Below, piece by piece: positions 34,221 to 45,400 of a stretch of 64,000 bases of DNA. The position numbers and the translations under genes are program-made. The DNA comes from Siphonodentalium dalli (taxonomy: Eukaryota > Mollusca > Scaphopoda > Gadilida > Siphonodentaliidae), in the NCBI GenBank assembly GCA_032622095.1, contig CP136067.1, positions 129,353,990 through 129,417,989 of the forward strand, written 5' to 3'. How positions within the stretch are numbered: position 1 is the stretch's first letter; each line of letters begins with the position of its first letter. Below the pieces are notes generated by a model. The model was given only the letters and a program-made list of their open reading frames with translations, had not been told where the DNA came from and ran no database searches.

Positions 34221-35934
34221 GTAGTCCTGTTGATTTGCCATGATGCTGATAGGGCGAATGGTTGTTGGTAAGAAAAAGTACCGTTATTTTTTTTATAAAG
34301 TTGTCATTTTTGCGGTGCTTGGCTAATCTGATGTATTAAACATGCAAGAACATACATACACATTTAACAAAATGTTATAATGGTTGCGCTAGTGCTTAAA
34401 GCTATATACATGGATTGCTATCTTGATGATGGTCGGTTTAGAACAATCATAAATGCATTATTAAAATATTTTACATGTGAGCAGTTTACAATATATATCT
34501 TTTAGATATTTAAATGTTACAATATCAATCTTTTACAATTGGTATCGTATTGAATGTTTTATAATTACAACTACTATCGCTTTCGCTTAAATACGTGCAT
34601 TTGATTGGCCAATGCCCTAAGATACGCTTGGTAGCGACAATCTCTATCAGTCGAGGGAAATCTCGTTTCCAAGAAATGGGGCGACATGCACCAACGGTCG
34701 CCCCTCATCATGACGCTATATCAAAAAAGCGTCCATGGTTACCATACCGTGAAAATAAAATTAACGAATTAGACAGATCAGTGAAAATATGAAATGCGAC
34801 AATTTAATTGGGGATAAAGGAATGTTTTACATAACTATTCCACCATTAGTATCATCATTTATCCAGCTTCGTGCCAATAGTAATATGACATGGCAGTGGT
34901 CATGAGAGCATAGAATGCACCTTTGTACATGGCGATTGTTTACTTTTCGAGTTTGTCACCGGACACTGCAAATTCGGTGGGGAAGTTTGGGAACACCACT
35001 TCGGAATTGCTATCGAATCGGATTGTCTATGTGACAATAGATGTTCTAGAATCGTTTTAAATAAGTGAAATTTACACCAGCAAGAGCAGTTTAATAGTTT
35101 ACGGGTGTGGTGTCTTGCTTTTGTTTACTAGTATAGTTGGAAAGTTGGAAACAGAGATCGAAATGTGTGTGTTCATCTCGAACTTCCGGTCGGTCGCCCA
35201 ATTTATTCTCGACCCAATTTCCCATTTTCCGTTAAAAGAGCAGCTGAAGTCCAGACACAAGTAGCACTTGGGTAGTTTTACTATTTTAGTGTTTTTAATA
35301 TAGTTTAGTTTAACAAAAACTAGTTTAATCACCAACTAATATGCGGATTGTCATAATTATACGCAATCAACATCGTTTTCGATGCATCTGTAGGCATATA
35401 GAAGTGTATGATACCGAACTACATACTTAGTATAGTTTATCTACACATAACTTGTATATACACATAACGGCTTTCCCTTAATGTGTTTAGATTATCCGAA
35501 CACCACGAAAATGACAACTTTAGAAAAACTATGGTACTTTATCTTAACAGCACCAGTTTGACATACCAGCACCATAGCAGTATTGTAGGACCCATCAATG
35601 TCATAGCAAATTAGCAGGACAACTTCCTCCAGGTGTGATATATTGGTTCGGACATTCCAGAAGAAAAACTATAAATGCCCACATTTTATCGATATCGGTA
35701 TCTCAAAGTAAAACACATGCTTTGTGAATGGCCGTTGTCTTCGAAACAATGTCACTTAGCCAAGGTGAGTCGCTCGTTCTGGATGCTGTATTCTACTGAG
35801 CGTGAAGTCCCACTTGTCCTTCAATCCCATTTCTGAATGCTGGCAACATACATTATTCACTTCATATTGAGGCATACAAATCGTCGGAGACATTGTCGAT
35901 TAGTTCAAAGAACAATATTAACCATTACTTTACT
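34221..35934. other. Non-coding stretch with short dispersed repeats
   Basis: No gene seen. 34272-34333 (AAGTACCGTTATTTTTTTTA, GTTGTCATTTTTGCGGTG) and the inverse at 35497-35560 belong to the dispersed repeat also at 13678. ATAGCAAATTAGCAGGACAA near 35608 parallels 28990. A block TTTAGAACAATCATAAATGC near 34440 resembles the flank of the MITE at 24962. Confidence 0.45.
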
Positions 35935-36695
35935 AAAGCATTATTGATGGTTAGTTATCCCATAGGAAATGTTCAGATAATAAGTTTAACCCTTTCTATA
36001 CTAAAGCATTATTGATGGTTAGTTATCCCATAGGAAATGTTCAGATAATAAGTTTAACCCTTTCTATACTAAAGCATTGTTGATGGGTAGTTATCACCCA
36101 GGAAATGTTCAGATAATAAGTTTAACACTGTCTATACTAAAGCATCATTGATGAGTAGTTATCCCATAGGAAATGTTCAGATAATAAGTTTAACCCTTTC
36201 TATACTAAAGCATTATTGATGGTTAGTTATCCCATAGGAAATGTTCAGATAATAAGTTTAACCCTTTCTATACTAAAGCATTGTTGATGGGTAGTTATCA
36301 CCCAGGAAATGTTCAGATAATAAGTTTAACCCTTTCTATACTAAAGCATTATTGTTGAGTAGTTATCCCATAGGAAATGTTCAAATAACAAGTTTAACCC
36401 TTTCTTTACTAAAGCATAATTGATGAGTAGTTATCCCATAGGAACTGTTCAGATAATAATTTTAACCCTTTCTTTACTAAATCATCATATGATGAGTAGT
36501 TATCCCATAGGAAATGTTCAGATAATAAGTTTAACCCTTTCTATACTAAATCATTGTTGATGGGTAGATTTCACCCAGGAAATGTTCAGATAATAAGTTT
36601 AACCCTTTCTTTACTAAAGCATTATTGATGGTTAGTTATCCCATAGGAAATGTTCAGATAATAAGTTTAACCCTTTCTATACTAAAGCATAATTG
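35935..36695 (-). repeat. 68-bp tandem array, about 11 copies
   Basis: Units TTAACCCTTTCTATACTAAA ... GAAATGTTCAGATAATAAGT recur every 68 bases (TTAA at 35986, 36054, 36122 and so on). This is the reverse complement of the unit at 7366-7672. Variants (GGTTAGTTATCCCATAGG versus GGGTAGTTATCACCCAGG) alternate, hinting at higher-order duplication. The array abuts the 3' end of a decayed LINE. Confidence 0.93.
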
Positions 36696-36699
36696 ATTT

Positions 36700-38818
36700 T
36701 GTTTGTAACATATTTATTGTGTTTCCTAATATATACAATATTGACAATTAAATGATGATGAGGAGGTAATATAATGAATGATGAGGGAGTAACCACTGGG
36801 GATTGGAGCACAAGTTATGCAACTTAGATTATAAGGCTCCTCTCCCCATATTATATCGCATATATGTATAAGTTTGTAAATAAGTTTGTAGATGGTGCCA
36901 CGTTTGGAAGTCCTTTGGGGTGGGGTAATTTATGCAACATGAGTGGTGGGAATGTATTGGTACAGGATAATCGGTGGTGCTTGTTCGGGACACTTGAAGA
37001 ATTGTATCAACTCAGGGTCATGAAAACCGTTCCGATTGTGAAATGTATGATTGAACTATTTCGAAGAGTTTAGCATTACTATCATCGTCTAGATTATGAT
37101 CTCCAAAGAGAATGTTCTGAATTGAAATTATGGTAATGTTTACACTTCTAAGGCGGTCAACCATTGTAGATCTAATGTTATTATATTTCGGACAGTGTAA
37201 AAAGTAGGGTCGCATCTTCTAGTGGATATCAACATGTGCATTGAGTAGTAGTTGATATATAGTTAACGTACTTGTCAAAGTTTAAGTCGCTGCAGTTATT
37301 GCGCAAACGGCAATGTAAAATATTGAGAGTTCTCCGGCCATTATTATAATATAAAGGAGGTTTTGGAATATTTTGCTGTTCCATATAAGACACATTCGTG
37401 GCCCTTATGATATCCTCTTTCTTATCTTTGGGTGGGAGAGACTTGTATATTCCGTTCCATTCAGTTGCCATGGTAGGGATGAAAGTATTTTCCATATGTT
37501 TCGTTTTATAAAAGTTGAGTCTATATCGCAATGGGTATCAAACAGAATATTCAATTTCATCCTGTACCGTTTGAGGCAGAAGATCGTTAACAAATGATGG
37601 TGCTTCTTTGTTGATTACTCGTAGCCAAGTACGTGCTTTATGATATTATCTTCTTTTTGATAAGCGTTGCCATCAAAGTTCACTCAGAATTTGATCATCG
37701 GGCACAGAGCGTGTTCACCCTGTGACTATTCTACCTGCATCAATGTGAAGACGGTCCATCTTCTTTAACAGTTTGACAGGTGCGTTGTCCCAGACTACAG
37801 CATCATAGTCCATCAATGCGAGAATATAAATTTTAAACATAATTTCAAGTGTTTTGCGGTTAACTTTAAACTTGAGTTTATGTAATTGCGATAGGCGACT
37901 TGCGACTCTGTTACAAATCTCCGTGATATGCGAGTCCCAACTAAGATTTGATTGAATCGAGACCCCAAGATGTTTATGACTAGTGACTTGTTCTATAGGA
38001 TTTTCGTCTAGTTTCAAATCTAAGTTATTGGTGTTGGGTGTTAGTGAGAACAGCAACGACTTGGTTTTGGCTGCATTAAATGTCACCAACCATTGTCTCG
38101 ACCACTCAGACACTCTATCGATATCATCTGCTAAACTATCTGATGTGAGCTGCAGTGAAATCTGTTTAGTACAAAAGCATGTGTCGTCCATGAATCTATT
38201 GTTTTTGGTTATATCATTAACCCTTTACCCAACAGAAGGGCCCTGTGCCAATGCATTCTCTTATATAAGAGAATGCATTGGCTTAACACATTAAAAATTA
38301 TAAAATTGTTAAAGAATGTAAGAAAAAATGGTAAAAAGTGTTAAAAAAAGATTTTTTTTTAGGCCAATGCATTCTCTTATATATGCGAGGCGACCTATGG
38401 TCGACTCGCATATATAAGAGAATGCATTGGCACAGGGCATAACTATAACCATCACAATGTGGTCAATGAGCCGGTTCCAATGATATCCATATTTGTATGG
38501 TTTTATTGAGACAGACCCAAGATATTTTAGGCTGTTGAAGCTTTATTTGGCCGGTTTTGGCCGGTTTGTTGGGTAAAGGGTTAATATAGGCAAGAAACAA
38601 AAAAGGACCGAGAATGGACCCTTGAGTGACTTCTGCAGGTATCAGCTAAAAATTTAGAAAAGGAACTTCCAACAACAACTCGCTGACTACGGTTACTAGA
38701 TCATTTTCCAACCAAGCATGTAACGGACCACTAATTCCATTCTGTTCAAGTTTGAAAATCAACCCCTTATGCCAGACTCGCTCGAAAGCCTTTGATATAT
38801 CACAGCATATTGCACAAG
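36700..38818 (-). pseudogene. Decayed LINE (CR1/L2-like RT), interrupted
   Basis: On the minus strand, RT segments appear in order: CCDISKAFERVWHKG (38755-38815), then a TQGSILGPFF block near 38600-38620, NDITKNNRFMDDTCFC at about 38170-38220, TSHKHLGVSIQSNLSWDSHI near 37920-37990, and AGRIVTG at 37715. Further frames at 37229-37531 and 37018-37215 carry the C-terminal tail ending in a CTC/CPKY-type zinc-like motif, broken by an in-frame stop and a frameshift near 37215-37228. The catalytic FADD-type box reads MDDT. A 3' UTR with AATAAA reaches about 36700. It is truncated 5' at the 94-bp minisatellite and split by a MITE at 38221-38580. The HKHLG and AARIVTG-type motifs are typical of CR1/L2-like LINEs. 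Confidence 0.82.
38221..38580 (+). mobile_element. TTAA-flanked hairpin MITE family A, 360 bp
   Basis: TTAA at 38217-38220 and 38581-38584. Ends CCCTTTACCCAACAGAAGGG and inverse GGTTTGTTGGGTAAAGGG; the C-C-C-T start and TTAA target fit piggyBac. Removing it with one TTAA rejoins the LINE reading frame at the YIND motif, which proves the insertion boundaries. The interior has two hairpins: an imperfect one around 38240-38285 and a perfect one at 38364-38432 (CCAATGCATTCTCTTATATA arms). The second side is asymmetrical (GGCCGGTTTTGGCCGG). Confidence 0.88.
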
Positions 38819-38821
38819 TAC

Positions 38822-40044
38822 CATAAGTTCCCACCCACCACCCCATCCCGCCACCCATAGTATCTTATGCGCCGCATGCGCCCGTATAGAGACTACCGTC
38901 CACATAAATAATAAGGATAAGTTCACACCCACCACCCCATCCCGCCACTCATAGTATCTTATGCGCCGCATGCGCCCGTATAGAGACTACTGTCCACATA
39001 AATAATAAGGGTGAGTTCCCACCCACCACCCCATCCCGCCACCCATAGTATCTTATGCGCCGCATGCGCCCGTATATAGACTACTGTCCACATAAATAAT
39101 AAGGATAAGTTCCCACCCACCACCCCATCCCGCCACCCATATAGTATCTTATGCGCCGCATGCGCCCGTATAGAGACTACTGTCCACATACATAATAAGG
39201 ATAAGTTCCCACCCACCACCCCATCCCGCCACCCATAGTATATTATGCGCCGCATGCGCCCGTATAGAGGTTACTGCCCACATAAATAATAAGGATAAGT
39301 TCCCACCCACCACCCCATCCCGCCACCCATAGTATCTTATGCGCCCGTATAGAGACTACTGTCCACATAAATAATAAGGATAAGTTCCCACCCACCACCC
39401 CATCCCGCCACCCATAGTATCTTATGCGCCGCATGCGCCCGTATAGAGACTACTGTCCACATAAATAATAAGGATAAGTTCCCACCCACCACCCCATCCC
39501 GCCACCCATAGTATCTTATGCGCCGCATGCGTCCGTATAGAGTCTACTGTCCACATAAATAATAAGGATAATTTCCCACCCACCACCCCATCCCGCCACC
39601 CATAGTATCTTATGCGCCGCATGCGCCCGTATAGAGACTACTGTCCACATAAATAATAAGGATAAGTTCCCACCCACCACCCCATCCCGCCACCCATAGT
39701 ATCTTATACGCCGCATGCGCCCGTATAGAGACTACTGTCCACATACATAATAAGGATAAGTTCCCACCCACCACCCCATCCCGCCACCCATAGTATCTTA
39801 TGCGCCGCATGCGCCCGTATAGAGACTACTGTCCACATAAATAATAAGGATAAGTTCCCACCCACCACCCCATCCCGCCACCCATAGTATCTTATGCGCC
39901 GCATGCATGCGCCCGTATAGAGACTACTGTCCACATAAATAATAAGGATAAGTTCCCACCCACCACCCCATCCCGCCACCCATAGTATCTTATGCGCCGC
40001 AGGCGTCCGTGTAAAGACTACTGTCCACATAAATAATAAGGATA
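38822..40044. repeat. 94-bp GC-rich minisatellite, 13 copies
   Basis: The unit contains ATAAGTTCCCACCCACCACC, CATCCCGCCACCCATAGTAT, CTTATGCGCCGCATGCGCCC and GTATAGAGACTACTGTCCAC. Copies differ by few substitutions and small indels. Because 94 leaves remainder 1 on division by 3, the minus-strand frames step through all three phases and give overlapping pseudo-peptides with the motif GWRDGVVGGNLSLL. The two strands differ in composition: one is C-rich, the other G-rich. It sits between two LINE fragments in opposite orientations. Confidence 0.95.
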
Positions 40045-40665
40045 CATGAATATGTCCAATTTGGTACATTCGTTCCGAAATTATCATGGAAAAGACGAGT
40101 CAGATGTACTTTACACAATGCAGACGAATTTGCATGGAAATCAAGAATAAGTTCTGACCAATCATTCAATCGATTTGTAAAAGTACATGACACGCTGCAA
40201 GTATCACCTATTTGGTACCTTTGCAGAAAATTCCCAAACAACAGGCGATCGTACCACACACTAGCAAGTGTAATTGAAGCAACCACTTCCTCAGATGCAG
40301 GGTTTTGCTCTCTCTGTGAACTTTCATACACCGATATCGTAGAACACATACTCATTGAATGTCATTACGTTGTAAATATAAGAAACGACATGTTCTATGG
40401 TATCATTAACCAGTTTGGGGTACACCCATTTATTCTCGTTGATCAGCTAGCATCCACCAATATGGTTTTACTTCATTTATCACTCATCAATGATGAACTG
40501 ATGTCTGTGATTGATGATATTGACTCCTTCTTGAACTTCATGATCTCGGCTACATCTCGATTATGGCATGCATACTTTCTTCTGAAAAAGCGTGGTGTTG
40601 CTCGATCGGATACAAGCGCCGATGTTGCACTGACCGATCCGAACACCTACTTTGATCCGCCATAG
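40033..40665 (+). pseudogene. LINE ORF2 C-terminal fragment
   Basis: An uninterrupted frame runs from just inside the minisatellite (after a stop at 40030-40032) to a TAG at 40663-40665. It contains WYLCRKFPNNRRSYHTLASV followed by FCSLCELSYTDIVEHILIEC, a C-x2-C-x9-H-x4-C motif. These are the hallmarks of the tail of invertebrate LINE proteins. The RT domain is missing, apparently lost at the minisatellite junction near 40045. The first Met (40390) is internal and not a real start. It is a different LINE family from the minus-strand copy to its left and may belong with the fragment at 50170-50590. Confidence 0.75.
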
Positions 40666-41728
40666 ACTATCGATCAGTTTCCACAGCATGACTCTCCAAC
40701 AAATCAATAATGTTACGGATCAGTTGTGATTCGTCTGTGTCTGTTTTTGCTTATCTTCTAAGCCAGTGGCACCGGCAGATCACAACTGATTCGATTTCGG
40801 TGGAGCCGATGCTCTGTCTTCGTGTCGGTCCACACACAGTTCCATATTTCTTGGAGAGACTCTCGTGCGATAATTGGCAATATATATGTCTACACATTTT
40901 TTTTTTTTTACAGATACATGCCAATGGAGTCAAATTATTATATTATAAATGTCTTATTTTCAGGGGTGCACCACACATTGTTGTTCCATTGTATATAATT
41001 GCTACTGTAATACTCATGTTTGTTAATTTATGTCAATCTTCATTTATGGAGGAAATAAAGATGTAATAATAGAAAACCACATGGTGCCAGAATGTGAACG
41101 GAACCGTGCACATAACATGCACCTTTACCAAAGCGAAAGACATGAGAAGTAACATTTATCTAATTTCACTTGTAACAGTGCTATTGGAATTTGCCTTCAA
41201 ATACCTGTATGATTTATTCTTGCGAGATAATTGCATGATATTTACAGGCAAATTCCGGTAGCATCGTTACTATTGGAATTACAGAGATTTTACTTCGCAC
41301 GCAGTTAGCTGTGGTACAGATGCACTTTATGTGCTTGTTTCCGTTCATATTATGGCACGATATCGTTTTCTACGACAAAATGCCTGCAAACCATACCGTG
41401 CAAACTTGCCAGCGTATGAACGTAGCCTTAGTGAATGATCATTGTAATCGGCACTGTCGTTGTTGTTGTGATTCGATCGTATGTATGTATGTTTATTGAC
41501 AACTACGAAGTATTGTTTTATTGATGTTTTTGTTCTGTGTTTATGTTTGGACACAATAAATGTGTTTGAATTAATGGCACATACTCATGTTAACTCAATA
41601 GTCAACTGGATTCTGGGCTGCAAATAGGACAAAGAGCCCACTAGACTATTGTTCTTGGAACTTCCTCATAAATGTATTGACAGCTTTCCTTATAGTAGAT
41701 ATACCCGGAAGAAAATTTACAATGATCT
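40666..41728 (+). other. Probable LINE 3' UTR and unannotated sequence
   Basis: Downstream of the LINE tail on the same strand the sequence is non-coding up to GGACACAATAAATGTGTTTG near 41550, where AATAAA could be the LINE polyadenylation signal. Short frames of 60-118 codons carry no domain. The assignment of this whole stretch to the LINE is inference. Confidence 0.35.
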
Positions 41729-41732
41729 TTAA

Positions 41733-42127
41733 CCCTTTACCCAACAAACCGGCCAAAACCGGCCAAATAAAGCTTCAACAGCTTAAAATATCTTCGGTCT
41801 CTCTCAATAGAACCATACAAATATGGATATCATTGGAACCGGCTCCTTGACCACATTGTGATAGTTACAGTTATGCCCTGTGCCAATGCATTCTCTTATA
41901 TATGCGAGTCGACCATAGGTCGCCTCGCATATATAAGAGAATGCATTGGCCTAAAAAAAAAAACTTTTTTTTAACACTTTTTACCATTTTTTCTTACATT
42001 CTTTAACAATTTTATAATTTTTAATGTGTTAAGCCAATGAATTCTCTTATATATGCGAGGCGACCTATGGTCGACTCGCATATATAAGAGAATGCATTGG
42101 CACAGGGCCCTTCTGTTGGGTAAAGGG
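41733..42127 (-). mobile_element. TTAA-flanked hairpin MITE family A, 395 bp
   Basis: TTAA at 41729-41732 and 42128-42131. Reverse orientation of the 38221 copy: it starts CCCTTTACCCAACAAACCGG and ends GGGCCCTTCTGTTGGGTAAAGGG. It contains two near-perfect hairpins (about 41880-41950 and 42034-42106), each with arms TGCATTCTCTTATATATGCG or a one-base variant, separated by an A/T-rich bridge. Confidence 0.88.
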
Positions 42128-42131
42128 TTAA

Positions 42132-43363
42132 TGCAACACAAGTCACATGCATCCCGTAGACATATAACCAGATATATTTAGATAGCCAATATAACTCCAC
42201 CTGTCAAACTAATATTATTTTTAAATCATTTGTGTTACTATTTATCACATGAAACCCCTATTATATTATTAAAAACGCCATTACATATTTCCTTATATCT
42301 CATTAGTGATGAATAGGCGCGTGCTTCCCGGGGTACTTGGCATCGCGCCAACAAAATTACCGAGCGGACTATATAATACTATTTCGAAAAGCCGTGCATG
42401 ACACCAGACATTGAAAAATGATTGCTTTGTTCATTAAAGTTAAATTATTGTCCAACTTAGTTGCACTAACTACAATAGGCACAAAAACAAAGAGGCAAAT
42501 TGTGGGACTATATTTTACGTCACAAGCCAGAGCGCGCAATACTGTCGTATACGGCTGTGAAGCGTCTCACCCAACGCCGTGCCTGTATGCAATTTGCATG
42601 CATTTTTCAGCTTCTTTTACAGATTTTGATTTGTTAAAATGGCATAAAGCTCTAGTTATTTTTTTCATGTGATACACAAGATCTTCAAGTTGAGAATCAA
42701 ATTTATCAAATGGGTTTCATAAAATCTTATATCCTAACATAAATCGTTGGAGATTCTCTGTATGATGTATTTGTATCAATTGTGACCTTTTCATTCTCAA
42801 CGACTCGGCTATTTCCGCTCCGCTCGGAAATAACATATTCCATAAATAATAACCATATTCGCTCAATTCTACAAGCACGGTAATATGGCGATGACAATGG
42901 CTAGCTGACGCATACATGTGAATGCGATGGTGCAGAATGTGTTCATTGCATATCTGTACCATGCAAACTTGATAATGCATTAAATAGTGATAAATAGTAA
43001 TACAAATTATTCCGTATAAATAGCAATAATTAGTTCACGTTTAACAGACGAGTCCTCCCAGTCAACATATTTCCCGGTAATACATTTTAGATAGTCACAT
43101 GGTCAATCATATGATTGAAATATTCCGGCAGATACGATGTATAATTATGGGAGAGATTATTTTGATTGTGAAAACGAAAATGGTCGAATCGTTGAGATTG
43201 GAGCCATTCTAAGTGGTAGCACTTGTGAACCAATCCATTTGTCAATCAAATGTAATTTTGTTGGCAATAAACTATGTTTAAACTAATTATAATCGCCTGC
43301 AAGCATTATAGCGATAATGTGGAGAATGCGAATTGGGTATTAGTGGATGACACTCTGGATGGT
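42132..43363. other. Non-coding stretch, nothing recognised
   Basis: Short open frames of 80-90 codons only; no repeat or domain recognised. A small hairpin occurs at 42808-42832 (TATTTCCGCTCCGCTCGGAAATA). Confidence 0.4.
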
Positions 43364-43367
43364 TTAA

Positions 43368-43824
43368 CCTTTAACCCAACAGAACGGCCCTGTGCCAATG
43401 CATTCTCTTTTATATGCGAGTCGACCATAGGTCGCCTCGCATATATAAGAGAATGCATTGGCTTAACAGATATTAAAAATGATAAAATTGTCAAAGAATG
43501 TAGAAAAATATTATAAAAATTGTTAAAAAATGTAAGAAAAAATTATAAAATTGTTAAAAAATGTAAGAAAAAATGGTAAAAAGTGTTAAAAAAGATTTTT
43601 GTTTAGGCCAATGCATTCTCTTATATATGCGAGGCGACCTATGGTCGACTCGCATATATAAGAGAATGCATTGGCACAGGGCATAACTGTAACCATCACA
43701 ATGTGGTCAATGAACCGGTTCCAATGATATCCATATTTGTATGGTGTTATTGAGACAGACCGAAGATATTTTAGGCTATTGAAGCTTTATTTGGGTATTT
43801 TTGGCCGGTTTGTTGGGTAAAGGG
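43368..43824 (+). mobile_element. TTAA-flanked hairpin MITE family A, 457 bp
   Basis: TTAA at 43364-43367 and 43825-43828. Same orientation as the 38221 copy, with ends CCTTTAACCCAACAGAACGG and inverse GGTTTGTTGGGTAAAGGG. It has two hairpins (about 43390-43460 and 43606-43675) and an expanded bridge of GTTAAAAAATGTAAGAAAAA repeats, which accounts for its extra length over the other copies. Confidence 0.88.
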
Positions 43825-43828
43825 TTAA

Positions 43829-44551
43829 CTTGAATACTTGGTAAGACCGCTGCATGGTGCCCGTGACATTTACCTACATTTGGTGGACTTCCGCGATATT
43901 AAGATTTTATACCAAGCTAACAGAGCAATTTCCCTTATTAAGCACACAGACTGTCGAACCAAATGTGTGTAATTTCGTACCTTAGAGACATATTATGGAC
44001 TTGTTCGGGTGCGTGAAACTGATAAATTAGTTTTCAGGCACTATGCAACTGGGGGAAATGTAGCATTCTACTAACATCCCCCAAAATCTCAAAGAAATCG
44101 ACTACTAAACTCCATAGAAAACACCGTCTGAAGTTCTGAACTACTCTCAATTGTGAATATCTACATCTCGATTTGGAACGCAACAATCGGCGATAAACTA
44201 ACGCAAATGATTTCGCCATCGATACTCATTGCATTTAATAAATATATAAGACTGACGGTGTGTATTGTATATTTGGGTTAATATTCATAAAAATAACCAC
44301 TTGATTACATGTATTCTATTTGATCACCCAACCGGAATGTTTCACATCACTTTAAGTTTGGAATGTAGCCTCCAAAAATGAGACTTGTGTTGACCTGAGG
44401 TCTGAGACTCGAGCATCCTGAGCACCAATGAACGGAAACAGGCGAACTTGGTTACTTCAGCATTATTGTGAGCAAGTGTCCAACGGTAATGAATCATTTA
44501 GTCTCAGCACGTCACACATGGAAGGTGTTAACACTTTTTATACTAAAAGTA
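43829..44551. other. Non-coding stretch, nothing recognised
   Basis: No supported feature. TTAACACTTTTTATACTAAA at 44528 looks like a broken second copy of the family C terminus just before the intact one. Confidence 0.4.
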
Positions 44552-44555
44552 TTAA

Positions 44556-44711
44556 CCCTTTCTGTGCTAAATGGATTATCCCAGTCAGTTTAAGTGCACA
44601 TCGGAATGGTCTATTGTTGATGTGGATGGGTGGTCGTTTGTTGTACTTAATATCTGAACATTTCTTATATGGGATAACTATTAATCAATGATGCTTTAGT
44701 ACAGAAAGGTT
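44556..44711 (+). mobile_element. MITE family C, about 156 bp
   Basis: Left end CCCTTTCTGTGCTAAATGG after TTAA (44552-44555); right end GATGCTTTAGTACAGAAAGG, with the right TTAA mutated to TTTTA. Internal GGATTATCCCAGTCAG and TGGGATAACT are inverted copies. Confidence 0.72.
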
Positions 44712-44949
44712 TTAGGTATGGATCGAGTGTAGAATCAAGTGGGACCCGCTTTGGTTCACACTGCATGATGCATTGTGTCGCTATGATTTTCAAGATAACT
44801 CCAATAACAAGCCAGCAGAACATTTGCCTCTTTGTCTCCAGTCGTGACGGTATAGGTGTTTATTAACAATGGCAGCAAGTCACTGAAGATAAATTATGCG
44901 CGTCAATAAGTCTAACGGGAGGCTCATCCTGAACTCAACTAGGATATGG

Positions 44950-45006
44950 TTATAGCAACCACCAAGGATTCTTATAGCAACCACCAATGGTGCTTATAGC
45001 AACCAC
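44950..45006. repeat. 26-bp tandem repeat, about 2.5 copies
   Basis: TTATAGCAACCACCAAGGAT and close variants repeat in tandem; a further ACCAAGGATGCTTATA occurs at about 45282. Confidence 0.75.
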
Positions 45007-45039
45007 AACGCGCCGCAGGTGCGTTGTTGCTTTTCAAGT

Positions 45040-45400
45040 TTAGGCGTGAATGACGTCATTAATTTTTACAATACCATGAAACAGAATTTCGACGTGATCG
45101 ATAGCGGCACGAAAAAATGGGTTAAAATTCACGTGACTTCCGGCCTGCTTTTCATAAGGTAACTACTCATCAATGAGTATTTAGTATAAAAATAGTTCAT
45201 AAGATAACTACTCATCAATGAGTATTTAGTATAGGAATCATGGAATTTCCCCCTGGAAATAATTAAATGTTCATTTAATTACCAAGGATGCTTATACATA
45301 AGGCAGGTGAATGACGTCATATATTTTGTTCTTTTTCCATCAGTGATTTTTCAAGATCGCGGGTATAGATTTTGGAGAAGTTTTCACGTGGCTTCCGGTT
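45040..45400 (+). promoter_or_regulatory. Duplicated CRE / E-box / ETS-like motif module
   Basis: A perfect CRE palindrome TGACGTCA is at 45051-45058 and again at 45312-45319. Each is followed 71-78 bases later by TCACGTGACTTCCGG (45129-45143) or TCACGTGGCTTCCGG (45384-45398), combining an E-box with an ETS-type TTCCGG. The two modules are a diverged duplication about 255-261 bases apart, separated by two family C terminal pieces (45155-45235). Motif identity is seen; regulatory function is inference, and no gene follows at once. Confidence 0.35.

Noticed and set aside
38646-40087. Minus-strand ORFs with repeated GWRDGVVGGNLSLL peptides
   Set aside because: Translation of the 94-bp minisatellite; the frame rotates with each unit.
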